Below, piece after piece: positions 42,382-52,982 of a stretch of DNA of 64,000 bases. How positions within the stretch are numbered: the stretch's first letter is position 1; each line of letters opens with the position of its first letter. Under the pieces are notes generated by a model that saw nothing but the letters and a program-made list of their open reading frames with translations, was not told the DNA's origin and ran no database searches. Source of the stretch: Bartonella alsatica. Lineage in GTDB: Bacteria; Pseudomonadota; Alphaproteobacteria; Rhizobiales; Rhizobiaceae. Where the stretch lies: the NCBI RefSeq assembly GCF_013388295.1, contig NZ_CP058235.1, forward strand, positions 62,001 to 126,000. The letters run 5' to 3'. The translations under genes were made by a program, and so were the position numbers.

Positions 42382-44847
42382 ATGATGATTTTTTTAAGAT
42401 ATCTTCTTAGTTTTTTTATTATTCTTGGGTTTTGCGAAACAGTAATACAGAGTGCAATAGCAAAAAATCAGACGAATATACTTCCTGATTATGAAGTTCT
42501 TTCTCTCTATGAACCACCTGTGATGACTCGCGTTCATGCTGCGGATGGTAGCCTTATGGCAGAGTTTGCAACAAAACATCGACTTTATTTACCAATTCAG
42601 TCAATACCAAAGATTCTTAAAGAGGCTTTTATTTCTGCTGAAGACAAAAATTTTTATCAACATTTCGGTTTAGATCCCGAAGGGCTCTCTAGAGCTTTAA
42701 TCAACAATATCCGCAATATTGGTTCAGGAAAACGTCCAGAGGGAGCATCCACCATTACACAACAAGTCGCTAAAAACTTTCTTTTAAGTTCAGAGGCAAC
42801 ATTAGAACGTAAGTTAAAGGAAGCTATTCTGGCGATGCGTATTGAAAAAACCTATTCAAAAGACCATATTCTCGAGCTTTATCTCAACGAAATTTATCTC
42901 GGTCGTGGCACTTATGGTATCGCTGCAGCTTCTTTGACTTATTTTAATAAATCTGTCAATGAACTTACTTTGGAACAATGTGCCTATTTAGCTGCTCTTC
43001 CAAAAGGTCCAGGAAATTATGATCCATTTAAAAATACACAGCGTGCAATTAATCGGCGCAATTGGGTTATAGATCGAATGATTGCAAATGGATATGTAAC
43101 ACATGAACAAGGAAAAGAAGCTAAAGCGAAACCTTTAGGAGTGACAATACGTGGCAAGGATAGCTATGTTTTCGCTGCTGATTATTTTACTGAAGAAGTA
43201 CGTCGCCGTTTAATGCATCGTTATGGTGCTAAAACGCTTTATGAAGGTGGGCTTTCCATTCGCACGACACTTGATCCGCGTTTACAACTTCTTGCTCGAC
43301 GAGCTTTACACAATGGGTTAATTAAATTCGATCATTCACAAGGATGGCGCGGAGCTTATGAACACATTGATATAAAAAATGATTGGGGTATAGAACTTGC
43401 AAATATCACAGGATTAAATGATGTTCCTGAATGGCGTTTAGCTGTTGTTCTTTCTGCTAACGCCAATAAAGTGGTGATTGGTTTACAGCCACAGCGTGAA
43501 GCTTCAGGCTTATTATCAAAAAAACGAGAAACTGCTATTTTATCTGAAGTTGATTCAAAATGGGCATTAAATGTTGTGAAAGAAAATGGCCACCGAAGAG
43601 TTGTTCAGAATTTATCGCATGTCCTGCAAATTGGTGATGTTATTTTTGTTGAAAAAATACCAAATACAAACAACATTTACCGTTTACAACAAATTCCAAA
43701 GGTTGAAGGCGCAGTTATTGCTATGGAACCTCATACAGGGCGTGTCCTTGCAATGGTAGGAGGCTTTTCTTTTGCTACATCTGAATTTAATCGTGCAACA
43801 CAAGCCTATCGTCAACCTGGTTCTGCTTTTAAGCCTTTTGTATATGCAGCAGCACTCGATAACGGATATACACCAGCATCTGTTGTTTTAGATGCTCCCA
43901 TCGAAATTCGTCAATATAATGGCGAGATTTGGCAACCTAAAAATTATGGTGGTACTTTTGCAGGGCCATCAACACTGCGTTATGGCATTGAATATTCACG
44001 TAATCTTATGACAATACGGCTTGCTTATGATATGGGAATGCCTCTTGTTGCTGAATATGCAGAGCGTTTTGGGATTGTAGATAAATTGCAACCTTATCTC
44101 CCCATGGCCTTAGGAGCTGGAGAAACAACAGTTTTACGAATGGTTACAGCTTATTCAATTATTGCAAATGGGGGACGCTCTATTAATCCTTCTTTAATAG
44201 ACAGAATTCAAGATCGGTATGGAAAAACGATTTATCGTCATGATGATCGTCTCTGTGAAAATTGTAATGCTCAGTCATGGAATAATCAACGTGAACCTAA
44301 ATTGATTGATGAACGAGATCAAGTTCTTGATCCTATGACAGCTTATCAGATTACATCAATGATGGAAGGAGTTATTCAGCGCGGTACGGCTGTACGTTTA
44401 CGTTACCTCAATCGACATATTGCTGCTAAAACAGGGACTACTAATGATTCTAAAGATGTATGGTTTATAGGGTTTACTCCTGATCTTGTCGTTGGTGTTT
44501 TTGTTGGTTATGATCAACCAGCACCGTTAGGATATAATGGAACAGGCAGTTCATTGGCAGCACCTATTTTTGGTGAATTTATGGAAGCAGCTTTGAAAAG
44601 AAAACCAGATGTACCATTTAAAATGCCAGAAGGTATGATTTTAATGCCGATTAATCGTAGAACAGGAATGCTCGCAGAAAGAGGAGAACAAGATGTTATT
44701 ATAGAAGCATTTAAGCCAGGAACTGGGCCTGCTGATATATATCAGGTCATTGGTAGTACAAATTCTTTTCAAGAAGGTGTTCCTATAATAACCACTTCTC
44801 CACAAGTTAATAAGGCGCTTGAAAGCGGTACAGGTGGGCTGTATTAA
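42382..44847 (+). CDS. mrcA: Class A penicillin-binding protein 1A
   Basis: This bifunctional enzyme polymerises and cross-links peptidoglycan in the periplasm. It has an N-terminal membrane anchor. The glycosyltransferase domain follows (EDKNFYQHFGLDPEGLSRA with the catalytic Glu, then GASTITQQVAKN). An OB-like insertion leads into the transpeptidase domain with active-site serine in GSAFKP, the SRN triad and KTGTTN. The length of 821 residues is typical. The first two codons are ATG ATG; either may start. It lies 168 bases after the amidase gene. Confidence 0.95.
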   Translation: MMIFLRYLLSFFIILGFCETVIQSAIAKNQTNILPDYEVLSLYEPPVMTRVHAADGSLMAEFATKHRLYLPIQSIPKILKEAFISAEDKNFYQHFGLDPEGLSRALINNIRNIGSGKRPEGASTITQQVAKNFLLSSEATLERKLKEAILAMRIEKTYSKDHILELYLNEIYLGRGTYGIAAASLTYFNKSVNELTLEQCAYLAALPKGPGNYDPFKNTQRAINRRNWVIDRMIANGYVTHEQGKEAKAKPLGVTIRGKDSYVFAADYFTEEVRRRLMHRYGAKTLYEGGLSIRTTLDPRLQLLARRALHNGLIKFDHSQGWRGAYEHIDIKNDWGIELANITGLNDVPEWRLAVVLSANANKVVIGLQPQREASGLLSKKRETAILSEVDSKWALNVVKENGHRRVVQNLSHVLQIGDVIFVEKIPNTNNIYRLQQIPKVEGAVIAMEPHTGRVLAMVGGFSFATSEFNRATQAYRQPGSAFKPFVYAAALDNGYTPASVVLDAPIEIRQYNGEIWQPKNYGGTFAGPSTLRYGIEYSRNLMTIRLAYDMGMPLVAEYAERFGIVDKLQPYLPMALGAGETTVLRMVTAYSIIANGGRSINPSLIDRIQDRYGKTIYRHDDRLCENCNAQSWNNQREPKLIDERDQVLDPMTAYQITSMMEGVIQRGTAVRLRYLNRHIAAKTGTTNDSKDVWFIGFTPDLVVGVFVGYDQPAPLGYNGTGSSLAAPIFGEFMEAALKRKPDVPFKMPEGMILMPINRRTGMLAERGEQDVIIEAFKPGTGPADIYQVIGSTNSFQEGVPIITTSPQVNKALESGTGGLY

Positions 44848-45038
44848 TCAGAAAAACTCTCTTTTTGCACGACTGACGAATGGAGTGAAATCGTTCTTAT
44901 CTATTTTTGCAGTAGAACTACAATAAATAGATTTTTGAAGTATGCTATACCCTTACTATAATCATTAAATTTGTGTAAAACGCTAAGAAGCATAACTAGA
45001 AAGAATTTTTAAAAAAATAAAAATTATGGTGTTAAACT

Positions 45039-46167
45039 ATGCGAGCAGAAATAGAAACATTGGTTGATGAAATTCAGCAAGCAATTAAGTTGCTAAGGGG
45101 GCATCTTTAACTGGGATCAATCAATAAAACGTCTCGAATATCTCAATCAAAAAGCAGAAGATCCAACATTTTGGGATAATGCGCAACAAGCACAAGATAT
45201 GATGCGTGAGCGTCAGCGTCTTGATGATTCAATTCGTGACATCCGATCATTTACAAAAACACTTGAAGAGTGCATTGAGTTAATCGCGATGGGCGAAGAA
45301 GAAAGTGATATCGAAGTTATCACTGATGCAGAAAATACAATACGCCATCTTAAGAATGAAATAGAAAAAAGACAAATCGATGTGCTTCTTTCAGGAGAAG
45401 TAGATTCAAATGATACTTATCTAGAAGTTCATGCAGGTGCAGGAGGAACAGAAAGCCAAGATTGGGCTTCTATGTTGTTGCGTATGTATATGCGCTGGGC
45501 TGAACAGCATAAAATGAAGATTGAAATATTAGAAATTCACGATGGGGAAGAAGCCGGAATAAAATCAGCAACTATTCTCATAAAAGGGCATAACGCATAT
45601 GGTATGTTAAAAACAGAATCAGGTGTTCATCGTTTAGTGCGCATTTCACCATTTGATTCCAATGCAAAGCGTCATACTTCTTTCGCAAGCATTTGGATTT
45701 ACCCAGTCATCGATGATAATATTGAAGTTGATGTTACAGAGGCAGATGTTCGCATTGATACATATCGTGCTTCAGGTGCTGGAGGACAACATGTTAATAC
45801 AACAGATTCTGCAGTTCGCATCACACATATAAAAACTGGCATTGTTGTTCAATGTCAAATGGAGCGTTCTCAGCATAAAAATCGAGCAACTGCGTGGTCT
45901 ATGCTACGTGCGAGACTTTATGAAGAAGAACTCAAAAAGAGAGAAGAAGAAACAAATGCTGTTGAAGCTTCTAAAACAGAAATTGGATGGGGACACCAAA
46001 TTAGATCTTATGTTCTTCAACCTTATCAACTTGTCAAAGATCTACGCACAGGTGTTGAAAACACTGATCCACAATCTGTACTTAATGGCAATTTAGATGC
46101 ATTTATAGAGGCAGCACTTGCTCGACGCATTTACGGGGAAGACCCCAAAATTGAAGATATTGGTTAA
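45039..46167 (+). CDS. prfB: Peptide chain release factor 2, with programmed +1 frameshift
   Basis: RF2 ends translation at UGA and UAA. Frame 1 runs from ATG 45039 for 23 codons to a stop. The rest is in the +1 frame, joined as 45039-45107 and 45109-46167, giving 375 residues. The shift site is AGGGGG-CAT-CTT-TAA-C: an internal Shine-Dalgarno-like AGGGGG (45096-45101), the slippery CTT (45105-45107) and an in-frame stop TAA (45108-45110) followed by C. This matches the autoregulatory RF2 site, except that most species use TGA. Downstream are the codon-recognition SPF motif (RISPFDSNAKR) and the catalytic GGQ (SGAGGQHVNTTDSAVR). An ATG at 45199 is only internal. Confidence 0.95.
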
Positions 46168-46282
46168 TCAGAATTCTGTAAGCTTATTTTCGGTCTGTAA
46201 CTCTAATTTATAGATAGTTAAATTTACTAAACCCAACAATTAGAGGGATTTCTGCGTTTTATAGGTGCTTGAATAACAAAAC

Positions 46283-46765
46283 TTATAAACCATTGGCATG
46301 TAAAACTGCAGCAACAGCTAACACTTTATCAGCGTGCCCAGGAACGCTAACTTTGCGCCATTCCTCTACTATTTTTCCAGTTGTATCAATTAGAAAAGTG
46401 CTTCGTTCAACACCCATATATTTGCGCCCATACATGTTTTTTTCAACCCACACACCGTAAGCTTCAAGCGTCGTTTTTTCTTCATCGGAAACAAGGATGA
46501 TATCAAGTGCGTGTTTTTTTTTAAATTTGTCATGTTTTTGAATATTATCTGGAGAGATTCCAATAATAACCACCCCGATTTCATCAAATTTTGTCTTCAA
46601 TCGTGTAAAATCAATGGCTTCATTCGTGCACCCACTGGTATCATCTTTTGGGTAAAAATATAAAACAACGAGTTTTCCTTGTAGGCCAGAAAGACGCACT
46701 TTACCTCCACCATCGCGTGGCAAATCGAAATCAGGGGCAAGGGTGCCTTTCATTGGTTTTGTCAT
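46283..46765 (-). CDS. bcp: Thiol peroxidase, BCP/PrxQ family
   Basis: Bacterioferritin comigratory proteins reduce hydrogen peroxide and organic peroxides. The 160-residue protein has the core LAPDFDLP, then VVLYFYPKDDTSGCTNEA with the peroxidatic cysteine (Cys46), and the family ending RSTFLIDTTGKI. It has only this one cysteine. The resolving cysteine five residues on in E. coli BCP is replaced, so recycling needs an external thiol. It lies convergent to prfB and on the same strand as tyrS, but is well separated from it. Confidence 0.92.
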   Translation of the reverse strand: MTKPMKGTLAPDFDLPRDGGGKVRLSGLQGKLVVLYFYPKDDTSGCTNEAIDFTRLKTKFDEIGVVIIGISPDNIQKHDKFKKKHALDIILVSDEEKTTLEAYGVWVEKNMYGRKYMGVERSTFLIDTTGKIVEEWRKVSVPGHADKVLAVAAVLHANGL

Positions 46766-46965
46766 TGTTTTTGTCTTTCTTTCCTATTAATAAGTATAAG
46801 ATGCTAGAATACGCAAAAAAAAGAACTATTCAACTCTCTAAAAGGCCATTATTCTGAAAGAGTTTTTGTTTTTTCTACATAGCTTATTATATCAAAAGAA
46901 TTGAGAAAGCAGTCTCAGATCAATATGAACAACATAAACAAAAGAACACAAAAATTATAAAGAGA

Positions 46966-48219
46966 TTAGACTGGTTTCAACAAAATATGTTTTTTCTTAC
47001 CGAAGGAAAGTTTAATTATTCCGTCTGCATTGACATCTTCTTCAATAATAAGACGCGTTTCATCTTTAATAATTTTATCATTTACGCGCACACCTCCACC
47101 TTGAACATGACGACGTGCTTCACTGTTAGATTTAGCAAGTCCTGCTTGTACTAAAAGATTTAGTAATCCAACACCTACTTTTAATTTTGTGGCATTAAGT
47201 TCAACAGTTGGAAGATTTTCTCCAAGCGTTTTTTCTTCAAAAGTTTTTCGAGCTGTTTCGGCTGCTGCATCCGCAAGACTACGTCCATGCAACATTGCTG
47301 TAATTTCTGTTGCAAGAATTTTCTTTGCTTCATTAATTTCACTCCCTTGCAATGCAGAAAGTTTGAGAATCTCATCCATTGGCAATGTGGTATAAAGCTT
47401 TAAAAACCGTACAACATCAGCATCTTCTGTGTTACGCCAATATTGCCAAAACTGATAAGGTGAAAACATATCTGCATTAAGCCATACCGCCCCATTTAAT
47501 GATTTACCCATTTTTGCACCAGAAGATGTTGTCAGCAATGGTGAAGTTAATGCATATAACTGTGCAGTTCCTAAGCGATGTCCTAATTCAATTCCGTTAA
47601 TAATATTACCCCATTGATCAGATCCTCCCATTTGCATACGCAATCCATAACGCTGATAAAGTTCAACGAAATCATAAGCTTGTAAGATCATATAATTAAA
47701 CTCTAAGAATGACAAAGAATGTTCACGCTCAAGTCTCAATCTAACAGAATCAAATGACAACATACGGTTGACAGAAAAATGTTTCCCTACATCCCGCAAA
47801 AATTCTAAGTAATTCAAATTGCATAACCATTCAGCATTATTAACAATGCATGCATCATTTTTTTTATCACCAAATGTTAAATAGTTAGCAAATACCTTTT
47901 TAATACTAGCGATATTTGCAATAATATCATCTCGTGTCAAAAGGCGTCGTGCTTCATCTTTAAAGGAAGGATCACCGATCAATCCTGTCCCCCCTCCCAG
48001 CAAAGCAATGGGGCGATGACCAGTTTTTTGTAACCAATAAAGCATCATAATTTGAAGAAGACTTCCAGCATGTAAACTTGATGCTGTAGGGTCAAATCCA
48101 ATATAGGCGCTTACAACTTCTTTTGAGAAAAGATCATCTAAGCCTTTTTCATCAGAAATTTGGTGAATAAAGCCACGTTCACTCATAATGTGTAAAAAAT
48201 CAGATTTAAAGGCAAACAA
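46966..48219 (-). CDS. tyrS: Tyrosine--tRNA ligase
   Basis: This class I enzyme charges tRNA-Tyr. Motifs are the HIGH equivalent in [12 protein letters not shown], the tyrosine-binding [18 protein letters not shown], and KMGKS (KMSKS loop). A C-terminal S4 RNA-binding domain follows ([14 protein letters not shown]). The length of 417 residues is typical. The frame starts at TTG 48219, with AGGAA 10 bases upstream. An ATG 11 codons later (MSERGF) lacks a binding site. Confidence 0.95.
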   Translation of the reverse strand: MFAFKSDFLHIMSERGFIHQISDEKGLDDLFSKEVVSAYIGFDPTASSLHAGSLLQIMMLYWLQKTGHRPIALLGGGTGLIGDPSFKDEARRLLTRDDIIANIASIKKVFANYLTFGDKKNDACIVNNAEWLCNLNYLEFLRDVGKHFSVNRMLSFDSVRLRLEREHSLSFLEFNYMILQAYDFVELYQRYGLRMQMGGSDQWGNIINGIELGHRLGTAQLYALTSPLLTTSSGAKMGKSLNGAVWLNADMFSPYQFWQYWRNTEDADVVRFLKLYTTLPMDEILKLSALQGSEINEAKKILATEITAMLHGRSLADAAAETARKTFEEKTLGENLPTVELNATKLKVGVGLLNLLVQAGLAKSNSEARRHVQGGGVRVNDKIIKDETRLIIEEDVNADGIIKLSFGKKKHILLKPV

Positions 48220-48500
48220 AGATATTATTTCCTAATTAAAATTGCATTCGTTTCCATAATGATTTGTTAACATGCTCTCTACCATAAAGAACGCGTATCT
48301 CACAAGAGAACGAAAAATATAGGCAGAGAAAAAAACACAGATGTTATTCTGTCTGTATACTTTTAAGAGGAAATATTTTTCGTTGAAAGAAAAATCACTC
48401 TTTTCTTATCTTAAATGTGCGTGAATAGCGGAAAATTAGAAAAAGTAAAAAAACAAACTATTATCTTAGTTATAGGTGTGATTTTTTCACTTTTTTTGCT

Positions 48501-49181
48501 TTAGGTAAGTGAAAGTATTTCAGATGGAGGAACGAGAAATCCATCTGTAATATGATTATCTAAATATTGTGCACATCGTTCAATAAGTTCTTGATTGTAT
48601 CCGCTAAAAAAGTGATTAGCACCTTCTAATATTTCTTGTGTAATAGTAATACCTTTTTGTGTTTTTAGTTTGTCTACAAGAGTTTGAACATCTTTTGGAG
48701 GAGCAACTTTATCGATATTCCCGTGAATAATAAGCCCAGAGGAGGGGCAAGGAGCGAGAAATGAAAAATCATAAACATTCGGTTGAGGAGCAACGGATAT
48801 AAAACCCTCAATTTCTGGTCGTCGCATCAAAAGCTGCATACCGATCCAAGCACCGAATGAATATCCAGCCACCCAGCAATTTTTAGAATCAGGGTGCTGT
48901 GTTTGCACCCAATCGAGTGCAGCAGCAGCATCTGAAAGCTCTCCTATTCCATAATCAAATTCACCCTGGCTGCGACCAATACCACGAAAATTAAAACGTA
49001 ATGTAGTAAAGCCACGTTGTTGGAACATATAAAAGAGATCATAAACAATTTTATTGTTCATTGTGCCACCAAATTGAGGGTGAGGGTGCAAAATAATCGC
49101 AATTGGTGCATTTCTTTGTTGTGAAGGCTGATAACGCCCTTCAAGCCGACCGGCGGGGCCATTAAAAATAACTTCTGGCAT
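48501..49181 (-). CDS. Alpha/beta hydrolase of unknown substrate
   Basis: The 226-residue protein has the alpha/beta-hydrolase fold. The oxyanion region is HPHPQFGGTMNNK, the nucleophile elbow GYSFGAW (Ser catalytic), the acid likely in GNIDKVAPP and the His in EGANHFFSG. This is the short-chain, lidless dienelactone-hydrolase-like group found in Rhizobiales. The natural substrate is not known. The ATG has TAAGGAG upstream. It is divergent from the cysteine desulfurase gene, with about 160 bases between them. Cytosolic location is likely because no signal peptide is seen. Confidence 0.85.
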   Translation of the reverse strand: MPEVIFNGPAGRLEGRYQPSQQRNAPIAIILHPHPQFGGTMNNKIVYDLFYMFQQRGFTTLRFNFRGIGRSQGEFDYGIGELSDAAAALDWVQTQHPDSKNCWVAGYSFGAWIGMQLLMRRPEIEGFISVAPQPNVYDFSFLAPCPSSGLIIHGNIDKVAPPKDVQTLVDKLKTQKGITITQEILEGANHFFSGYNQELIERCAQYLDNHITDGFLVPPSEILSLT

Positions 49182-49344
49182 TAAATGCTCCTTACATACT
49201 ATTCATAAGCTCTCATTGATCTTGATCGACTTTTACCATAGAATCTCTTAACTGATTACTAGATATTCTTTTTTAAGTGCATTTTTCAAGAGAATTGCAC
49301 TATTTTTTAAAATCAGTTCATTAGATTAATGATTGCGATGTAAA

Positions 49345-50490
49345 ATGGTTGTAAAACGCCGATATTTTGATCATAATGCAACAACACCACTAAAAAAAAT
49401 GGCGCGGGTGGCATTATTGGAATCTTTAGAGGTATTTGGTAATCCTTCGTCCGTTCATATGGAAGGACGTACTGCTAAAGCTTTATTGCAAAAAGCACGT
49501 CGACAAATCGCTGAAAGTCTCAACACTTATCCAGACCATGTTGTATTTACATCTGGTGCAAGTGAAGCTGCAATGACTTTATTAACACCTTTTTACAATA
49601 TGGGAAGATCTAAAGTTAAATTTTCTCATCTTTATATTGGCGCTACTGAACATCCCTCTGTTGCAGAAGGAGGACGCTTTTCTAAAGAATTCATCAGTAC
49701 AGTTACTGTTGATCAAGATGGGCTCATTCAACAAGATAAACTAATCTCTCTATTAGCTGTTCATGATAAAACAAAGGGACTTCCTCTTGTTGCTATTCAA
49801 GCTGCAAATGGTGAAACGGGTGTTATTCAACCAATAAAAGAGATAGCTGCGATCGTTCGGAATTTTGAAGGCATTCTGATTGTTGATTTGACACAATATG
49901 TAGACAAAAATTTTGTTGATATTAATCAGATAGGAGGAGATTTTTTTATACTATCTGCGCATAAAATTGGCGGTCCTAAAGGAATAGGAGCTTTTATTTC
50001 ATACGGAAATCTCTTGATGCCGGAACCTCTTATTATGGGGGGAGGGCAAGAAAAAGGGTTGCGTGGAGGAACAGAAGCATTGCCTCTGATTGCTGCATTT
50101 GGAGCAGCAATGGTTGATTGTTTCACCCAAGAAGAGATAAAACAGTTAATATGTTTACGTAATAAATTAGAAGATGGATTACAGAAAATATGTAGTGATA
50201 TTGAAATTTTTGGTAAAAGAGTTCAGCGTTTGCCAAACACAACCTATTTTACTTTACGCAATATAAAAGCTGAAACGATGCAAATTAGTTTTGATTTAGC
50301 AGGATTTTCTGTATCAGCAGGCTCTGCTTGTTCTTCGGGAAAAGTAAAACAAAGCAGAGTCTTGGAAGCAATGGGGCATTGTGTCCCAAACGGAGCAATT
50401 CGTATTTCAATAGGACGGTGTACAACTTCCAAAGATATTGATGATTTTCTATTGTTTTTTTCTCAAATTAACAGTAATAGAAAAAAGTAG
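49345..50490 (+). CDS. Cysteine desulfurase, NifS/IscS type (class I)
   Basis: This PLP enzyme takes sulfur from cysteine for Fe-S clusters. The 381-residue protein has the N-terminal YFDHNATTPL, the PLP lysine in LSAHKIGGPKG, and the active-site cysteine in SAGSACSSGK. The last is a class I loop, distinct from SufS. I chose ATG 49345 over a TTG 12 bases before it. It precedes sufBCDS with a gap of 160 bases. The window therefore has two desulfurases, and in Rhizobiales this first one usually opens the suf cluster. No IscR/RirA-type regulator gene is next to it. Confidence 0.92.
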   Translation: MVVKRRYFDHNATTPLKKMARVALLESLEVFGNPSSVHMEGRTAKALLQKARRQIAESLNTYPDHVVFTSGASEAAMTLLTPFYNMGRSKVKFSHLYIGATEHPSVAEGGRFSKEFISTVTVDQDGLIQQDKLISLLAVHDKTKGLPLVAIQAANGETGVIQPIKEIAAIVRNFEGILIVDLTQYVDKNFVDINQIGGDFFILSAHKIGGPKGIGAFISYGNLLMPEPLIMGGGQEKGLRGGTEALPLIAAFGAAMVDCFTQEEIKQLICLRNKLEDGLQKICSDIEIFGKRVQRLPNTTYFTLRNIKAETMQISFDLAGFSVSAGSACSSGKVKQSRVLEAMGHCVPNGAIRISIGRCTTSKDIDDFLLFFSQINSNRKK

Positions 50491-50650
50491 GATTTATCAC
50501 TTATAAATTAGAACTATTTAAAAAATAAAATTAAGCTTGATTTAAATTTTCTCACTTTGCATATAGCATAACAAATGAATTGCTCACTTTAATCCTGTAA
50601 AATAAGGCTTTGAGTAATCGATTCTTGACGCCAAGAAATGGAGAAAGTTT

Positions 50651-52162
50651 ATGCCGGCAGTACAAGAAACAATACGCCAAGTACGTGAACTAGATGTTGA
50701 TCAGTATAAATACGGCTTTGAAACCAATATTGAAATGGACAAAGCCCCAAAAGGTTTGAATGAAGATATTATTAGATTTATTTCTGCAAAAAAACATGAA
50801 TCTGAATGGATGCTGACATGGCGTTTACAAGCTTTCCATCGTTGGTTAACAATGCAAGAACCTGATTGGGCACGTATTAAATATCCACAAATTAACTTTC
50901 AAGAACTTCATTATTACGCTGCTCCTAAAAACCACACAGGACCAAAATCTTTGGACGAAGTGGATCCTGAGCTTTTGAAAACGTATGAAAAACTTGGCAT
51001 TCCTCTCAAAGAGCAAGAAATTTTAGCTGGGGTAAGGAAACAATCTGATCCCTCTACTTTTGATAATAGTCTTTATACATCAGGACAGGTAGCAGTTGAT
51101 GCAGTCTTTGATTCTGTTTCTGTCGTGACAACATTTAAAAAAGAGTTGGCCCGTGCCGGAGTTATTTTTTGTTCTATTTCAGAAGCAATTATTGAGCATC
51201 CCGTTCTTATTAAAGAATATTTAGGAGCAGTTGTTCCCGCAGGTGATAATTATTACGCTGCCTTAAATGCGGCGGTCTTTACAGATGGTTCATTTGTTTA
51301 TATTCCCAAAGGGGTTCGTTGCCCTATGGAACTTTCAACCTATTTTAGAATTAATGAGCGTAACACAGGTCAGTTTGAGCGAACATTGATTATTGCAGAT
51401 GAAGATTCTTATGTCTCTTACCTTGAAGGCTGTACTGCGCCTCAACGTGATGAGAACCAGCTTCATGCTGCCGTTGTTGAGCTTATCGCGCTAAAAAATG
51501 CAGAAATTAAATATTCCACAGTACAAAATTGGTATCCTGGTGACAAAGAAGGGAAGGGTGGTATTTATAATTTTGTAACGAAGCGTGGAGATTGTCGAGG
51601 CGATAACTCTAAAATTTCATGGACACAAGTTGAAACTGGTTCTGCAATTACTTGGAAATATCCATCTTGCTTGTTACGTGGTGACAATTCACGTGGAGAG
51701 TTTTATTCCATTGCTGTTGCAAATGGTCATCAACAAATCGATTCTGGAACTAAAATGATTCATTTAGGGAAAAATACATCGAGTCGTATTGTTTCTAAAG
51801 GCATTTCGGCTGGTTTTTCAAATAACACTTATCGAGGAAAAGTTACAGCACACCGAAAAGCGCAGAATGCGCGTAATTTTACGCAATGTGATAGCTTATT
51901 AATCGGTAACAATTGTGGTGCCCACACAGTACCTTATATTGAAGCAAAAAATGCGACCGCTCAATTTGAACATGAAGCAACAACGTCAAAAATTTCTGAT
52001 GATCAGCTTTTTTATGTTATGCAGCGGGGAATACCTGAAGAAGAAGCTATCGCATTAATTGTGAATGGTTTTGTAAAAGAGGTTATTCAAAAACTACCAA
52101 TGGAATTTGCTGTCGAAGCACAGAAGCTGATTGGTATTAGTCTTGAAGGTAGTGTAGGATAA
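50651..52162 (+). CDS. sufB: Fe-S cluster assembly scaffold SufB
   Basis: SufB forms the scaffold complex SufBC2D on which Fe-S clusters are built. The length of 503 residues is normal. Typical segments are [38 protein letters not shown], and [19 protein letters not shown]. The conserved [17 protein letters not shown] end carries a cysteine proposed as cluster ligand. GGAGAAAG precedes the ATG. It heads the series sufB-C-D-S-T. Confidence 0.96.
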   Translation: MPAVQETIRQVRELDVDQYKYGFETNIEMDKAPKGLNEDIIRFISAKKHESEWMLTWRLQAFHRWLTMQEPDWARIKYPQINFQELHYYAAPKNHTGPKSLDEVDPELLKTYEKLGIPLKEQEILAGVRKQSDPSTFDNSLYTSGQVAVDAVFDSVSVVTTFKKELARAGVIFCSISEAIIEHPVLIKEYLGAVVPAGDNYYAALNAAVFTDGSFVYIPKGVRCPMELSTYFRINERNTGQFERTLIIADEDSYVSYLEGCTAPQRDENQLHAAVVELIALKNAEIKYSTVQNWYPGDKEGKGGIYNFVTKRGDCRGDNSKISWTQVETGSAITWKYPSCLLRGDNSRGEFYSIAVANGHQQIDSGTKMIHLGKNTSSRIVSKGISAGFSNNTYRGKVTAHRKAQNARNFTQCDSLLIGNNCGAHTVPYIEAKNATAQFEHEATTSKISDDQLFYVMQRGIPEEEAIALIVNGFVKEVIQKLPMEFAVEAQKLIGISLEGSVG

Positions 52163-52215
52163 TTGTTTACGTAAAAAACGAGCTTGACGTAGTATAGCCA
52201 GAACAGGATTAAATT

Positions 52216-52971
52216 ATGTTAGAAATAAAAAATTTGCGAGCCCGTATTGTTGGGACCGATACAGAAATTATTCGCGGTTTAAACTTGACTGTTCAAGATG
52301 GTGAAATTGCTGCTATTATGGGACAGAATGGAGCTGGAAAATCTACCTTGTCTTATTTGCTCGCTGGACGTGATGATTATGAAATAACAGAAGGTGATAT
52401 TCTTTATAATGGGAAATCACTTTTAGAAATGGATCCGGCAGAGCGTGCCACATACGGTATTTTTCTCGCATTTCAATATCCAATGGAAATACCTGGAGTA
52501 GCAACGATGGAATTTTTAAAAGTTGCGATGAATTCTCAACGAAAAGCACGTGGAGTTGAAGAACTTAAAATTCCTGAATTTATAAAATGTGTTAAAGAAA
52601 TTTCTTTAAAACTTGAAATAGATATGGACATGTTAAAACGTCCATTAAATGTAGGTTTTTCTGGAGGAGAAAAAAAACGCGCTGAAATTTTACAAATGGC
52701 ACTTCTTGAACCTAAACTTTGCATATTAGATGAAACAGATTCTGGTTTAGATATTGATGCTCTAAAAATTGTTGCAGATGGTGTTAATAAACTTCGAGAT
52801 TCAAAGCGTTCATTTTTGATTATTACTCATTACCAACGTCTACTTAATTATATTATTCCTGATACAGTCCATGTACTTTATAAAGGACGCATTATTAAAA
52901 GTGGAGATAAATCATTAGCGCTTTATCTGGAACAAAATGGATATGCTGACCTTATCAGTGAATCGGCCTGA
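52216..52971 (+). CDS. sufC: Fe-S cluster assembly ATPase SufC
   Basis: SufC is the ABC-type ATPase of the SufBCD scaffold. The 251-residue protein has Walker A GQNGAGKST, FLAFQYPMEIPGV at the Q-loop, the signature FSGGEKKR and Walker B CILDETDSGLDIDAL. The SGLDIDAL ending is characteristic of SufC and not of transporters. It lies between sufB and sufD with short gaps. Confidence 0.97.
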   Translation: MLEIKNLRARIVGTDTEIIRGLNLTVQDGEIAAIMGQNGAGKSTLSYLLAGRDDYEITEGDILYNGKSLLEMDPAERATYGIFLAFQYPMEIPGVATMEFLKVAMNSQRKARGVEELKIPEFIKCVKEISLKLEIDMDMLKRPLNVGFSGGEKKRAEILQMALLEPKLCILDETDSGLDIDALKIVADGVNKLRDSKRSFLIITHYQRLLNYIIPDTVHVLYKGRIIKSGDKSLALYLEQNGYADLISESA

Positions 52972-52982
52972 GGTCATTGAAT

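Noticed and set aside
45199..46167. prfB starting at ATG 45199 with no frameshift
   Set aside because: The upstream +1 frame encodes conserved RF2 sequence (NWDQSIKRLEYLNQKAEDPT) preceded by the full frameshift signal.
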